Positions 33,040-45,148 of a DNA stretch of 64,000 nucleotides are shown here, piece by piece (position 1 is the first letter of the stretch; each line of letters begins with the position of its first letter). The position numbers were made by a program, and so were the translations under genes. This DNA is from Stomoxys calcitrans (lineage: Eukaryota > Arthropoda > Insecta > Diptera > Muscidae): positions 30,449,080 through 30,513,079 of the forward strand of contig NC_081553.1 in assembly GCF_963082655.1 (NCBI RefSeq), read 5' to 3'. Below the pieces are notes generated by a model. That model was given only the letters and a program-made list of their open reading frames with translations, was not told the origin of the DNA and did no database searches.

Positions 33040-34619
33040 AATTCAGTTATCTTGGTTTTCAACCCACTGTTACCCTGCACATCTGTTCACTCATTTTAAG
33101 TCATTAATTCATTCAGTTCCGAACGGTTGATAATATGTGTGTGCGTGTATGGTATATGATGGAATGTGCGTGTGGCGAGTCTTCTATTCATATGTGGTTC
33201 TCTTCGTGTTTCACTCGCACTCGTTTTTCCCAAAAAGAAGAGTTTTCTTTGTGTTTCCTATACCCTTGGAGGCCAACACCCATTAAAAATATCATGCCAC
33301 AGCCCAAGTGGACTCTTAAGTTTTTCTGCATTTTCTGGAATGATTTTCCATCAGTCTTAATTTCATTTGGATTCTTGTGTTTTCAGCTAAAACAGTTTGG
33401 AGGAGAGAGGACAAAAAGTGACAACAAGAGCAGCAGTAGCGAGAGGAAAAACTTCACTTCAAGCAGAACATGTTGGCCAAATTCCATTGATTCATTAAAG
33501 GAAGACAGAAATGGGAGTCAATGGTAGTATAATGGAAGTTTTTATTCTTGTCTGAGTCTGCTCGCTGTTGGCACTCTCTATACCCCGCTGAGCTGATGTG
33601 GCAGCCTTTGCTGTTGAGGGAAGGAGGAATCATTTGTTGCTTAAGAAATGAGTTTTTAATGACAACTCATTGCAAAGATATCAACGCGCGTGGTGGCTCT
33701 AAGGCCATTCCTTTGCAGTGCCACACGTTTATGGCGATTCCTTAGGCGGCAGCCAAAGAAATTAAGAAAAAAAAAATACCTTTGGCTGTTCTGCGTTTTT
33801 TTTTTCTTGGTTTTCTCTTTTATTTGATAGAGACACCTTTTATGGCATGCCATACGACCATCATTTCATTTGGCAAAAGAACTTCAAAAATTCTTCTTCA
33901 TGTTTTTCAAGACCACTATTCATTACATTTTCCAAAGTGTTTGCTATACTTGAGTAGTTGGTCGTGGTGCATTGACAGGGCATTTGGAAAAAAAGGATTT
34001 TAGAAGTATCGAGCTACAAGGAGATCGTTCTTATTATTCGGCCCTAAAAGAGTTCAATAGGTCAAAGGGGATATTTGATTTATAAGTGAGCTACATATAT
34101 CTGATAAAGAGCCTATTTTGCCTATTTAAGTCTTTAAGACTGAAGATATTGAATTAGAGTTTTGGACCGAGATCTTATTTGTCCAAGCCAGTTTAAGCTC
34201 CAGGATGTAATATATCAAGCTAAGGGGAAAATAAAAAGAAAACAGAATAAACAAAAGCAAACGGTTTCAAATGACAACAACAAAATGTTGGGAAGCCAAA
34301 TATAACAAAACCATGGTTGCTGCGATCGATGAAGTCGCAGACATGGGAATTGGCAATTATTGTCAAATAACCGAGAATAATGATGTTAGAAAAAGATTTA
34401 GGAATGAAGTTTCATGAATGAGATATTGAACTGCAGGTGAACGGGGCTGTTGTTCTCTGTGGCCTTTCAGCATCACAAAAATTAGCTTAGGCGGGAGCTT
34501 CATCATCTGGGTATAAGCAAAGCGATGGTAGTGAACAAGAAAGTCTAGCCACCTATCGAAACGGAACGTAGACCAGTGGCTGTTATGGCTATGTCCAACG
34601 TATCTCTTAATCAGGCAAT
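33040..34619. other. intron 3, unique sequence
   Basis: No clear transposon. Short ORFs at 33135-33527 and 33782-34003 have no splice-supported or recognisable product. The region from ~34020 has weak 'gagatcgttcttattattcg' sequence of unknown origin. Confidence 0.5.
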
Positions 34620-37560
34620 TTCTTTTCAGTTACTTTTCAATCATCAAATCTTTCTTACTTTACTTTAATTGGCTATGACAGAACATTTGTTCCACTAGCC
34701 GAAGGTAGAATAGCGTTCCAAGCGCCTCCATCTCACTCTCATTTTATCCAAGTTATGAGGTTTCTCCCACCATTTGATCTTTCCATCGGGCTTTTGGTCG
34801 TCCCGGTTTGCGTGTACCACCATGTTTGCCTTCAAAAAACTTTTTTGCTGGAGTTTCTTCATACATTCTGACAACATGACCTAGCCAACGCAACCATTGT
34901 ATTTTGATACGTGTAACAATGCTATCGTCGTCTTACAGCTCGTGGTGCATTCGACGCCTATAATCTCCATTAACGCAAACTGGTCCATATATTTTACGAA
35001 GAATCTTTCTCTCAAACACTCCAAGCACTGCTTCGCCTGCTTTCATAAGTACCCATGCCTCAGAGCTATATAACAACACTGGTAGTGTGTCGTGTAATCT
35101 TCGTCTGTCGAGAGGTGGCCTTGTTTCCAAACTGCCTCAGAACCCTATAACAACACGGGTTCTAGGTGGCCTTGTTTCTAAACTGTTTACTTAGTCCAAA
35201 GTAGCATCTGTTTGCCAGTATTATTCTTCACTTTATCTCAAAACTGGTGTCATTCGTTTCGGTTACGGCGGTGCGTAAAGTTGTGGTTCCCAACTTTACC
35301 CACTTTCTTTATCTGATCGGCTGTTCAAGGCGTTTTGGGAGTTCATACCATCCATTTCGATTTATCTCCATTTTCACTGACTCTCTTTCGATTCTTTCAA
35401 AGGCTACTTCCGGTGACCTACCTATGATATCGATGTCGTCGTCATAGGCCAGTAGCATGTGTTGTCTTATGAGTAGTGTGCCATATCTATTCACATCTGT
35501 ACCTCGTATAATTTTCTCTAGCAGGATTTTAAAGATATCACACCATTGGCTGTCTCCTTGTCTGAGACCTTGTTTGGTATTAAAAGGTTCAGAGAGATGC
35601 TATCCTATTCTTACTGAGCAACGTATGATACACCTGCAGGGTCTTATTAATTTTTCAAGAACATCAAACTCTGAAATGGCTTGAAATACCTCCCAACGCA
35701 TAGGGGTATCGTAACCGGCTTTGTAGTCAACAAAGAGATGGTAGGTGTTGATTTGTCCTTCTCGGGGCTTTTCCAGGATTTGGCGCAGTGTGAGTTATCT
35801 CATTGACTTTAGGCTTTAATCTTTCACACAGTACGCTCGAAATTATCTTGCATTCGATGGGGAGGAAACTTATTCCTCGGCACATAGTACGGCACATAGC
35901 ATGCTGAGGTTCCAATCATTGGGTATGCGTTCTTCTATCCAGATTGCGCAGACAAGCTGATGCATACGCCTTATTAGCGTATGGCCTCTGGTCTTAAATA
36001 GATCAGCGCGTAAACCGTCGGCTACTGCTGCCTTGTTGTTCTTCGGTCGGCTTACTGTTACTTGGAATGTTTATTTGGAGGTAAACATTCTATACCATCA
36101 TGAGGGACTGGTTCTTCGATATCCGCTTCGCCGCCATCGTCGTATACTATCAGTAGGGTAAAATGTTCTTTCCATATCCTCATCAGGCTATCTATACCAG
36201 TTACCAGATTTCCCTTTTTGTCTCTGCAGGAGGATGTCCCTGCACCAAGGTCATCGGTTTGATGTTTAACTCTTTGGTAGAATTTCCGGACTTCATTCTG
36301 ACTCCTGTACACCCCAAGTCGCTTACACTCACTTCTTTCCATTTCCTTTTGCTTTCTTCGGAATATACGTTTCTCCTCTTCCCTTTTCTTCCGCTTCCCT
36401 TCCCTTTTCTTCCGCGTTGCTACTGATTGCAGGATTGCTCTGTATACCGCATTCTTAGCTACGGTAGCATCTCGACACTCTTGGTCGTACCATGGGTTTC
36501 TTGGGGGAGGCTTCCGGTACCCAAGTACGGATTTCGCGGCATTTTCCATGGAGTGGGCAATAGTTTGCCACTGCGCCATTATATAATTGGAACAAGGAGT
36601 GCTTTCGTGAAGCAGTTTGGTCAGTCGAGTGCAGCTTTTCGATGTCCAAATTGCGTGCAGTGTCAGATCGTACTTTCCTCGCCATGTTCAAAGTGGTGAG
36701 AAGCTTTGCTGCAACAAATTAATGCTCCGAATCTATATTCGCTCCACGGATCGATCGTACATCTAACACGCTGGATAATTGCCTTCCATCTATCACAACG
36801 TGAACAATCTGGTTCCTCGTGTTTTCATTGTGACAGCCATATGGCTTTGTGAATATTCTTATGTTGAAATCTGGTGTTGTTAACTGCCATGTTTTTTGCA
36901 GCGGCGAAATCTATTAGCCTCAACCCATTACCAGACGTTATCTCGTGGAGGCTTAACTTTCTGACTGTTGGAACAAAAATGTCCTCCTTCCCTATCTTCG
37001 CATTAAAATTTCCCAGAACGATTTTAATATCATGGAAAATATCCTTCCTATCATGGAAAATATCCTTGGTCGGCTCGTCCTTGTCTTCCATCTGAGCATG
37101 GGCACAAATAAGGCTGATGTTGAAGAATTTAGATTTTTTGCGGATTGTGGCTAGTCTCTCATCAACCGGAGTAAATCTGGAGACAAGGTGTTTCAGTCTC
37201 CGACTAACCACAAATCCACAGCCATGTGTTATGCCTCGTGTTATGGTAGCTTTAGTATAGTTCGACACCGTTTGGTGTTGTTGTGACGACGTTTCCCGTC
37301 CATCGCACTTCCTATAAGGCGTTAATATCTGCCTCATACTTCCCTAATACATCCGCCAGCGGTTATACTGCACCTTCTCTATAGAGAGGGCAGACATTGT
37401 TAGTGTAAATCCGTGAATTGTGGTCCTTTTTTTGTTTGCATGGGTCGTCAACTTTAGTGGGTCCGTTTTTCCTATTCCTTTGATTCTCGTAGTGATTCTT
37501 ATAGTTTTCCAGTTGCGTCTCGTTGTTGCGAGCCGCTTGCTTCAAGATCCGATGCTCGCC
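34620..37560 (-). pseudogene. degenerate non-LTR retrotransposon (LINE): endonuclease plus reverse transcriptase
   Basis: Read on the minus strand from 37560. The endonuclease part at 37337-36825 has RFTPVDERLATIRKKSKFFN, ISLICAHAQMEDKDE, IKIVLGNFNAKIGKED (the usual GDFNAK Asp is Asn) and NGLRLIDFAAAKNMAVNN. The linker at 36579-36058 has YDQECRDATVAKNAVYRAI. RT pieces follow: CRGISFLPIECKIISSVLCE (35915-35727), then LLAYDDDIDIIGRS (35494-35309), where the catalytic AYADD box reads AYDDD. LLYSSEAWVLMKAGEAVLGV lies at 35130-34933 and the RWRRLERYS tail at ~34877-34695. Frames shift several times, so it is dead. It resembles insect LINEs often labelled craniofacial-development-protein-2-like; the clade is uncertain. 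It is antisense in the 25-kb SLC9B intron. Confidence 0.87.
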
Positions 37561-37870
37561 TCCAGCCGCCCCTAACCTGGAAAAAGACGCTGATGTTGGT
37601 CATTGGCTATTTGAAGGCACCAATAAATCGCCTTGTCATCTCGAGTATCATTGGCCCTCAGTATTCGATTAAGAGCCAGTGCCAACTGACTCCTCACTGA
37701 GACTCTTCTCTCGAAATCGCTGACTGCCCTTGGACGCATTTGCAGCTACTCCGCATAAAAACAAAGTTTGTCCACTATTCGCAACCTGTGGATGCGCCCG
37801 TAACTATCAGCTAAGCTTGCTGTGATAGCGATGGCCACCACACAAGTCGGAGCTCAAAGTTCCAGCCTGT
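37561..37870 (-). repeat. probable LINE 5' flank, shared with 19790-20005
   Basis: Carries 'tgactcctcactgagactct', 'gcagctactccgcata' and 'cagctaagcttgctgtgata', matching the segment near 19860-19990. Adjacency to the LINE endonuclease end suggests a 5' UTR, but the two may be separate elements. Confidence 0.4.
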
Positions 37871-39171
37871 TTGGTGTTCATAGTTTTCCCGTGTCGGCCA
37901 AATATTTCTGCTTAACATAATTCTCATAGTCATTAAGCTCGTCTCCACTATGGAGAGAAAAAACAATTAAAGTAATCATATCCGACTATATCTTGACATA
38001 GTCTATATATAGACAATCTTCCAATTTAAAGTTTGGAGTTCATGAAAGCCTTAATAGTGAAGTTTAAAGCAGTTTTAAAAGTTTCATCCATATACATGTC
38101 GAATATGGTCCATATTTGTGATTATTAGGGTATTAAAAATTCGTTGCTACACTAAATCCTTGACAGCCTCAACACTGACTTTTCTTCTACAACATTTCAC
38201 ACATTTTTTTTTCACTTTTAGTGTACGTACTACTACGTCGTGACTTTTTCTGGCTGCTTTTTTTACAATTTCTTCATATTCGTTTATTCAAATAGTTTTC
38301 TTGGAATTTCCCCATTTTTTTCTTCTTGGTTCACGCCACCATTGCCATTTACTTTTGTGAACTGTTGAAATGTTAAGTCGATTCGTTCGCATCTCGTTAA
38401 TGGAGGCAGTGAAGTCAGTTTTCCATCTTTTTTAGGTCTTTACCAATGGCAACTACCTTTTATTGCAGTTGTCGTTCCCTGTGGTCTCTTGTACTTTTGT
38501 ATGGCACAATAGTCAATGGGAACAAAGTTCATTATAGATGGACACTGCGTTCTTTTCAACGAAATTTCTATGTTTTTTAAGAATTTTCTTTGAGAAATTT
38601 TCTTAAAATTTTTGTTGGTAGTTAGATAACAGGATGACATTTTGGCTGTGAAAGTTATCTGGTGAATGTTGTGGTTGCGGTGTACTTGTCTTGAATAATC
38701 AAATGGAATGAAATTCTAAAGAAAATATTGAGCATTAGCATTTCAATAAAAATACCGTATTTTAAACCCTTCAGCATAGGCTGGAAGTGTTCCAACTTTG
38801 TCCCTCCATTTTTAACATCTTGAAATATTAATTTCAGTCCTTTTAAATGCATACATTCTCGATCGTGTTTTTATTTTGAGTCGATTTAGGGATGTTCACA
38901 TTTTCGCCCATAATGTCCTTACGTCCCACAGCGAGAAAGAATAGAAATAATTGGTAAAAAAATAGGTCATATATGGTGGGATAGAAATAAGAGAGATGAA
39001 ATTGTATGGGTTGGAAATAAGATGTAATTATGAGGTTATGTGGAAAACTTCATGGTCCTATGTGGTCCGGGCGCTTCTTGCCAGGGTCCTAAATTTGGTC
39101 ACATCGGCAATCGAAACATTTTTCGGGCTGCCAAATCTTCATATGTGGTCCGATGTTAAAAATTCTTTTTT
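37871..39171. other. intron 3, mostly unique
   Basis: A weak HINE-like remnant at ~37985-38110 ('tatatagacaatcttccaat') is followed by unique AT-rich sequence. No exon recognised. Confidence 0.5.
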
Positions 39172-40165
39172 TATACCCACCACCGAAGGATGGGCGTATA
39201 TTCATTTTGTCATTCCGTCTGCAACACATCGAAATATCCATTTCCAACCCTATAAAGTATATATATTCTTGATCAGCGTAAAAATCTAAGACGATCTAGA
39301 CATGTCCGTCCGTCTGTCTGTTGAAATCACGCTACAGTTTTTAAAAATAGAGATATTGAGCTAAAACTTTGCACAGATTCTTTTTTTGTCCATAAGCAGG
39401 TTAAGTTCGAAAATGGGCTATATCGGACTATATCTTGATATAGCCCCCATATAGACCGATCCTCCGATTTAGGTTCTAATGCCCATAAAGCCATATTTAT
39501 GATCCGATTTTGATGAAATTTGGGACAGTTAGTTGTGTTAGGCCCTTCGATATTCTTCGTTAATTTGGCCCAGATCGGTTCAGATTTGGATACAGCTGCC
39601 GTATAGACCGATCTGCCGATTTAGGGTATTAGGCCCATAAAAGCCATATTTATTATCCGATTTTGCTGAAGTTCGGGACAGTGAGTTGTGTTGGGCTCTT
39701 CGACCTTTTTCTTCAATTTGGCCCTGATGGATATAGCGGTCATATATACCGATTTCTCGATTTAAGGTTTTGGGCCCGATTTCGCCGAAATTTGGGACAG
39801 TGCTTTGTATTGGGCTCTTCGACATTTTTCTGCAACTTGGCCCAAAACGGTCCAGGTTTGGATGTAGCTGCCATGTAGACCGATATCTCGAGTTAAAGTC
39901 TTGGCTCCATTAAAGGCGCATATATAATCCGATTTCACTGCAATTTGGCACAGTGACTTATGTTCGGCTTTTCGACATTCGTGTCGTATATGTTTCAGAT
40001 CGGTTTATTTTTAGATAAAGCTACTAAAAAGATCACTATTTTGTTATGTACAATTGAATGGCCTGTACTTATTAGTATTTGATCCAAATCGGAACATATT
40101 TCGATATAACTGCGATGGGACATAAGGTATGAAATTTTCACCGAATTTTGAAGAACGGTGGTTTT
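39172..40165 (+). mobile_element. HINE-A element, 3' truncated
   Basis: TATACCCACCACCGAAGGAT start, 'ccctataaagtatatatatt' block, TCCGTCCGTCTGTCTG, then four to five A modules. It stops after 'ccgaattttgaagaacggtgg' without the palindrome and ACTTGTT end. Confidence 0.85.
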
Positions 40166-40740
40166 TAAATCATATAAAATTGCGATATTAAATGATTTTC
40201 TGTGGTAAAAAAATAATTTGCCAGTCTATATATTTGGAGCGGTGGCGATAGTTCTTACCATATAAAACTCTTGAACAAAAAAACGCTGCCCAGCAACACG
40301 TCGTTTGGTCACGTCTTTCGGTGACCTAAGAATGGTTGCAATCTTATCTTTAAGGTTTGCAACTCCTGCTTTCACGCTGAATGTTATAATTTCGGGGCTA
40401 TGGTGGCCTACACATTAATTCAGTTATACAGTGTCCCGTTAGGTCATTATAATTGATCGACTGTTTTGGGGTGAGGTGGTCCGCTAGATGTATGAGCAGA
40501 ATAATGATATCAGATTCGCAGTACACAACCTTATACCTTTAATTTAACCTTATGATTGTCATGATTGGTGTATACAGCCGTTTGATGGAGGGCGTCCATA
40601 TGAGATGTGTACGCCACACTGCCACTAGAGCACAAATTTGAATGACGCACTCAATTCAAAAAATCTATCACTTGATTCCTCATTGTTTTCATAGGTCAAA
40701 TAATCTATTGGAGGCGATTTTAGGAGGTAAAACACCACCT
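40166..40740. other. intron 3, unassigned sequence
   Basis: No recognised repeat or exon; some stretches (for example around 40270-40400) are less AT-rich than the surroundings but carry no supported frame. Confidence 0.45.
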
Positions 40741-41455
40741 AGGTTCTTGGACACAAAGTTTAATGTCATATTCGTAATCTGCTTTCAAATGCCTATCATT
40801 TGAGTTTCATCAAGCTATGCTTGAGTAGTATTCCCATTTGGGGAGCTTATCGGGGATGGGGCGACTATCAATTACTTGGACTTTGTTTTTTATGTCATAT
40901 TCGTAGTCTACTCCCGAATACCTTTCATTTGAGTCCTATATTGATATATACGCCCAATATGTCTATTTGGAGCAGTTTTCGAGCTTCCTGACTATATTCG
41001 TAATCTACTCCCCAATACCTTTCATTCGATTCCCATATTGTCATTATCGTTCAACAAACCTATTTTGGGGGTTTTTGGGGTCGGGGCGGCCCCCCAATTA
41101 CTTGGACCCAATTTTTAATATGGAATTTGTACTCTACTCTTGAATACCTTTAATTTAAGTCCCATATTGGCCCAATCGGTCTACTTTTATTTTTGGCTTG
41201 TACTTTTGGAGTAAGGGGGAGGGTCCGCTCCCTTTGCGATATCAAAAAATTATATAGCCTATTGCTCCTTCCAATTATATACCCTATTGCTCCCTCCAGA
41301 CCACAATCTGTAAAAATTTCAAAGAAATCGGTTCAGCCGTTTTTGAGTCTATACGGAACAAACAAATTTACAAACCCACAAACAATCAAACAAACAAACA
41401 TACAAACAAACAAACAAACACACACAAATTAATTTTTATATATATAGATTCTTAC
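40741..41455 (-). repeat. repeat family D copy
   Basis: Reverse orientation modules ('tcgtaatctactccccaata', 'ccaattacttggacccaatt', 'gcttgtacttttggagtaag'). They end with 'atcggttcagccgtttttga', a long CAAACAAACAAACA run and TTTTTATATATATAGATT. Confidence 0.65.
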
Positions 41456-41665
41456 TATATATTACAAGAGGATTTATTTGAGTCCATATTAACCCCCCAC
41501 GCCATTTGCTGACAACTAGCTGACTAGAAACAACAACTATGAGATTTTGCACGAGGTATTCCATAAATACTTCAAACATATTTGCCCAATATGGTGGAAA
41601 TTGTTATATAACTTGATATTGAGCACCACAAACACGAATGCACTAATTTTAATTTTACTAAAAGT

Positions 41666-41880
41666 ATATGGTGGACGTAGCGCAGAGGTTAGCATGTCCG
41701 CCTATGACGCTGAACGTCTGGGTTCGATTCCTGGCGAGACCATCAGAAAAAATTTTCAACGGTGGTTTTCCCCTTCTAGTATTGGCAACATTTGTGACGT
41801 ACTATGCCATGTAAATCTTCTCTCCAAAGAGTTGTCGCACTGCGGCACGCCGTCCGGACTCGGCTATGGCGGACCTTTGC
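41666..41880 (+). mobile_element. tRNA-derived SINE, 3' truncated
   Basis: A box 'gtagcgcagaggttagcatg', B box GGGTTCGATTCC (closest to consensus of all copies here). Body present to 'gtccggactcggctatggcg'; the tail is missing. Confidence 0.85.
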
Positions 41881-41918
41881 GTTTCTCTTTCAGCCCCCAC
41901 ACTTGTATTAAATCTTAA

Positions 41919-42154
41919 TTGGTTGCCCAAAAAGTGATTGCGGATTTTTCATATAGTCGGCGTTGACAATTTTTTTTCACAGCTTGTGACTCTGTAATTG
42001 CATTCTTTCTTCTGTCAGTTATCAGCTGTTACTTTTAGCTTGCTTTAGAAAAAAAGTGTAAAAAAGTATATTTGATTCAAGTTCATTCTAAGTTTTATTA
42101 AAAATGCATTTACTTCCTTTTAAAAAATGCGCAATTACTTTTTGGGCAACCCAA
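41919..42154 (+). mobile_element. mariner MITE close to the terminal exon
   Basis: The left end has lost one G (TTGGTTGCCC); the right end GGGCAACCCAA is intact and followed by TA at 42155-42156. Same interior as the other MITEs. It lies 113 bp before the last SLC9B exon. Confidence 0.88.
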
Positions 42155-42267
42155 TAGTAAAGAATAAAAAAATTCTTCAAAATTCAAAACACATTTGCCC
42201 ATTCACAAATCCAACAAATTTGCCGCCACTAAAGATGAATTTAATGTTTGTGTTTCTTCTATTCTAG

Positions 42268-42576
42268 GCTGCCCTAGGACCGATTGCCTTGGATATGGCA
42301 CGTGAGCTAAATGCGGAGGCGGATGTGGTTTCCTTGGCCAGGAACGTTTTAATCATATCCGTTTTGGCCATTATATTCACAGCACCGTTGGGCGCAATTT
42401 TGATGTTACGTTTAGCTCCAAAATGGCTAAAACATAGTCCGGCCACGGAAGGAGCGTCCCCCCCACCAAACGATGCAGAGGACGATGTTTGTTCTTACCA
42501 CAATGACAATGGCAGCAACTACAACATCAACAGCACCAATAATAATAATGCTGCTCAGCGGGTAATGCCAATCTAA
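42268..42576 (+). CDS. SLC9B-family Na+/H+ antiporter, terminal coding exon
   Basis: Terminal coding exon of 102 codons plus TAA (42574-42576). The acceptor is TTCTATTCTAG, ending 42267. It begins AALGPIALDMARELNAEADV, joining PKATVQ from the previous exon to give the family's ATVQAALGPIALD signature. A hydrophobic helix (LIISVLAIIFTAPLGAILML) follows. The last ~50 residues are a hydrophilic cytoplasmic-type tail rich in Asn, Asp, Ser and Pro, including a four-Asn run, ending AAQRVMPI. The tail is low complexity and probably not conserved. Joined to the exons at 739, 9409 and 17104 this gives 247 residues, about the C-terminal third to half of a typical SLC9B protein. A mariner MITE ends only 113 bp upstream of this exon. 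Confidence 0.92.
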   Translation, partial: AALGPIALDMARELNAEADVVSLARNVLIISVLAIIFTAPLGAILMLRLAPKWLKHSPATEGASPPPNDAEDDVCSYHNDNGSNYNINSTNNNNAAQRVMPI

Positions 42577-43200
42577 ACCGCAATCAATGTCAGTTTAATA
42601 GCAAATCATAAAGTTGTTACAAAGTGAAGGAAAACAAGTAGAAAAAAAGTAAGGAAAAAAGAAAAACAAAAACAAAAACAACAGCATCTTTGGGGAGTGG
42701 AATAGAGCTGAACTGAACCGCCAGTGTACAACTTCGACCACCAAAACACCCCCTGGCCACTGTCATACATATATAAAGATGCTTGCTGTCACACCAAACA
42801 ACAACATATCGAGATATTTCACTTCAATATTCATGCCTTGGCAAAAATCGGTGGTGCTTTGTTGATGCCAACCGCCATACACTTTCATTTACATTCATTC
42901 AATGAGGAAATCACTACCATGATGACGATGATGAGGAGGACTATAACAAACAAATGATAAAGGCAAAGAAAAAATGCAGGACCAACGACAACTACAACAA
43001 CGATGACGACAGTACTGGTGGCGACAATGACGTTGATTACACACACACACACACACACACAGAGTTGAAGCTCCTGACATTGACTTTGATTTGAATTAAT
43101 ACCAGATGAAGAAAAAAAAAACAACAACAAAAACAGCGCGCTCAGGAGTAAGGAAAAATAAACAAAGACGCGTCATGTGATCAAATGAATAAATAAACAT
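42577..43200 (+). other. probable 3' UTR of the SLC9B gene
   Basis: The sequence after the stop codon is A-rich and CAACAA-rich, with an (AC)n run near 43040-43060. It carries candidate AATAAA polyadenylation signals at 43157-43162 and overlapping ones at 43188-43193 and 43192-43197. The true cleavage site cannot be fixed from sequence; another AATAAA-like signal lies near 43303. Short open frames here look like simple-sequence products. Confidence 0.6.
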
Positions 43201-44027
43201 CAATCGTCAACAATAACAACAACAACAACCGAGAGAAAAACAACAACAATGTCAGCATACGCCTCAAAAGTTAGATAAATGCGATTTAGGCTAAGTTTAC
43301 TTAAATAAAACGACCATGCAAATAATCTTCCCCGCATGTAAAAGGGAATACGCGAAAACAAAATACCTCAGGAGACATATTATCAACATTTGGAGTTTCT
43401 TGTCTTTTTTTCTTATTATTCCAAATTCATTCATATAAAATTAAGTTGTATACATTTGAAATGTATTTTAACAATGTTTTGATATACAGTGAGAAACATA
43501 TTCTTCAGATATGGTTTCAATGTGGGAGCCGTAATTGAAGGTATTGTCAGCTCGAGTTACTGTATTTACACCACTATGGGTTAATGACATACTTAAGCAG
43601 CATGTAAGAGTTGATATATTCTCATATTCCATTCAATTAAGAAACTCCTTTACCGTTTACTTAAATCCTTTGGCAAAATTTTTTATTGTGGGCAATATTT
43701 AACCGTAATCAATCTTTGAATACTTAAGAAGCAATTTAATGTACTTATTTAATTTTTTTTTCAATTAAAACAAATATTAAATGAACTTTGAATTTTCCAT
43801 TAGATGTACTTAATTTAAAGCCAAAAATACTAGACTTAAGTTAATAGCAAAATTGATGCAATTTTAAGCAGAAACAAGTATCATGAAAATAAATAATTTT
43901 ATTATATGGGTAAACATAAAAGCCCATAGCTTTTTATTTTGTGTGAAATACAAGTTAAAAATGTCCTTCTAGTGTGTTAGATGGATCATTGATCACTAGG
44001 CCAACAAAGTTTCGAATCGCCATGTAT
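43201..44027. other. intergenic sequence downstream of the SLC9B gene
   Basis: AT-rich with A/T runs; no repeat family recognised. Transcription probably terminates near its left edge. Confidence 0.5.
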
Positions 44028-44225
44028 AAGAGTGCTAAGTTCGTCCGGGCGGAATCTTATATACCCTCCACCATGGATCGCATTTGTCAAATTCTTTGCC
44101 CTACATCTCTTAAAAGGCAAACAAAGGATAATGGATAAGAATTGCTATGCTTGGAGATGGGTTTCTACCGGGTAAATACCCAACGCTTGGGTATATACCC
44201 AATAGATACTTTTTTTGGGTATATA

Positions 44226-45148
44226 TTGGGTTGCCCAAAAAGTAATTGCGGATTTTTTAAAAGAAAGTAAATGCATTTTTAATAAAACTTAAAATGAACT
44301 TTAATCAAATACATAATGGCCATTTTGTTCGATAACCTTTTGCCATCTTCCTAGCAAAATTTAGTATTCCACGCTCATAGAACTTCTGGCCTTTATCTGC
44401 AAAAAACTGAACCAAGTGCGATTTTATAGCCTCATCATTGCCGAAAGTTTTACCATTTAAGGAGTTCTGCAAAGATCGAAATAAATGGTTGTTGTTGTTG
44501 TTGGTGCAAGGTCAGGGCTATATGGTGGATGCATCAAAAGTTCCCAGCCAAGCTCACTCAGTTTTTGGCGAGTGACCAAAGATGTGTGCGGTCTAGCGTT
44601 GTCCCGGTGGAATATGACACCTTTACGATTGACGAATTCTGGTCGCTTCTCCTTGATGGCTGTATTTAATATGTCCAATTGTTGACAGTAAACATCCGAA
44701 TTAATCGTTTGGTTCCTTGGAAGCAGCTCAAAATATACCACACCCTTCCAATCCCACCAAACAGACAGCATAACCTTCTTTTGGTGGATATCAGCCTTTG
44801 AAGTGGTGTGAGCTGGTTCACCATGCTTGGACCATGATCGTTTTCGACTAACGTTGTTGTAAACAATCCATTTTTCATCTCCAGCTATGATTCGTTTTAA
44901 AAACGGATCGTATTCATTGCGTTTAAGGTGCATATCACAAGCGTTGATTCGGTTTGTTAAATGAATTTCTTTCAATACATGTGGAAACCAAATATCAAGC
45001 TTTTTCACCAGTCCAAGACTTTTCACCAGTCCAAGACTTTTCTCTCCTATCTCAAGCTCAGTTACATGACGATCCAATTCGATTAATGCTTAAAATATGT
45101 CAACGCCGACTATATGAAAAATCCGCAATTACTTTTTGGGCAACCCAA
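44226..45148 (-). mobile_element. mariner element, internally deleted (923 bp)
   Basis: TTGGGTTGCCCAAAAAGTAA ends, both nearly perfect. TA at 44224-44225 and 45149-45150. Longer remnant of the same family as 3162-4071, inserted inside the GGGTAAATACCC repeat. Confidence 0.94.
44290..45077 (-). pseudogene. mariner transposase remnant with microsatellite in the active site
   Basis: The open frame (206 codons, 45077-44457) has ELEIGEKSLGLVKSLGLVKK (a tandem SLGLVK duplication), FPHVLKEIHLTNRINACD, IIAGDEKWIVYNN (first Asp), SVWWDWKGVVYFEL with no stop, and FHRDNARPHTS (second Asp intact, codon 44601-44603). After YSPDLAP the family's SDYHLF, holding the third Asp, is replaced by a (GTT)n tract at 44488-44503 read as poly-Thr. 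Beyond it the nucleotide homology to the C terminus continues to about 44290 out of frame. The N-terminal DNA-binding region is missing. Confidence 0.88.

Noticed and set aside
36163..36699. Plus-strand ORFs of 87 and 90 codons
   Set aside because: Antisense of the LINE linker/endonuclease region; the minus strand has the recognisable LINE motifs.
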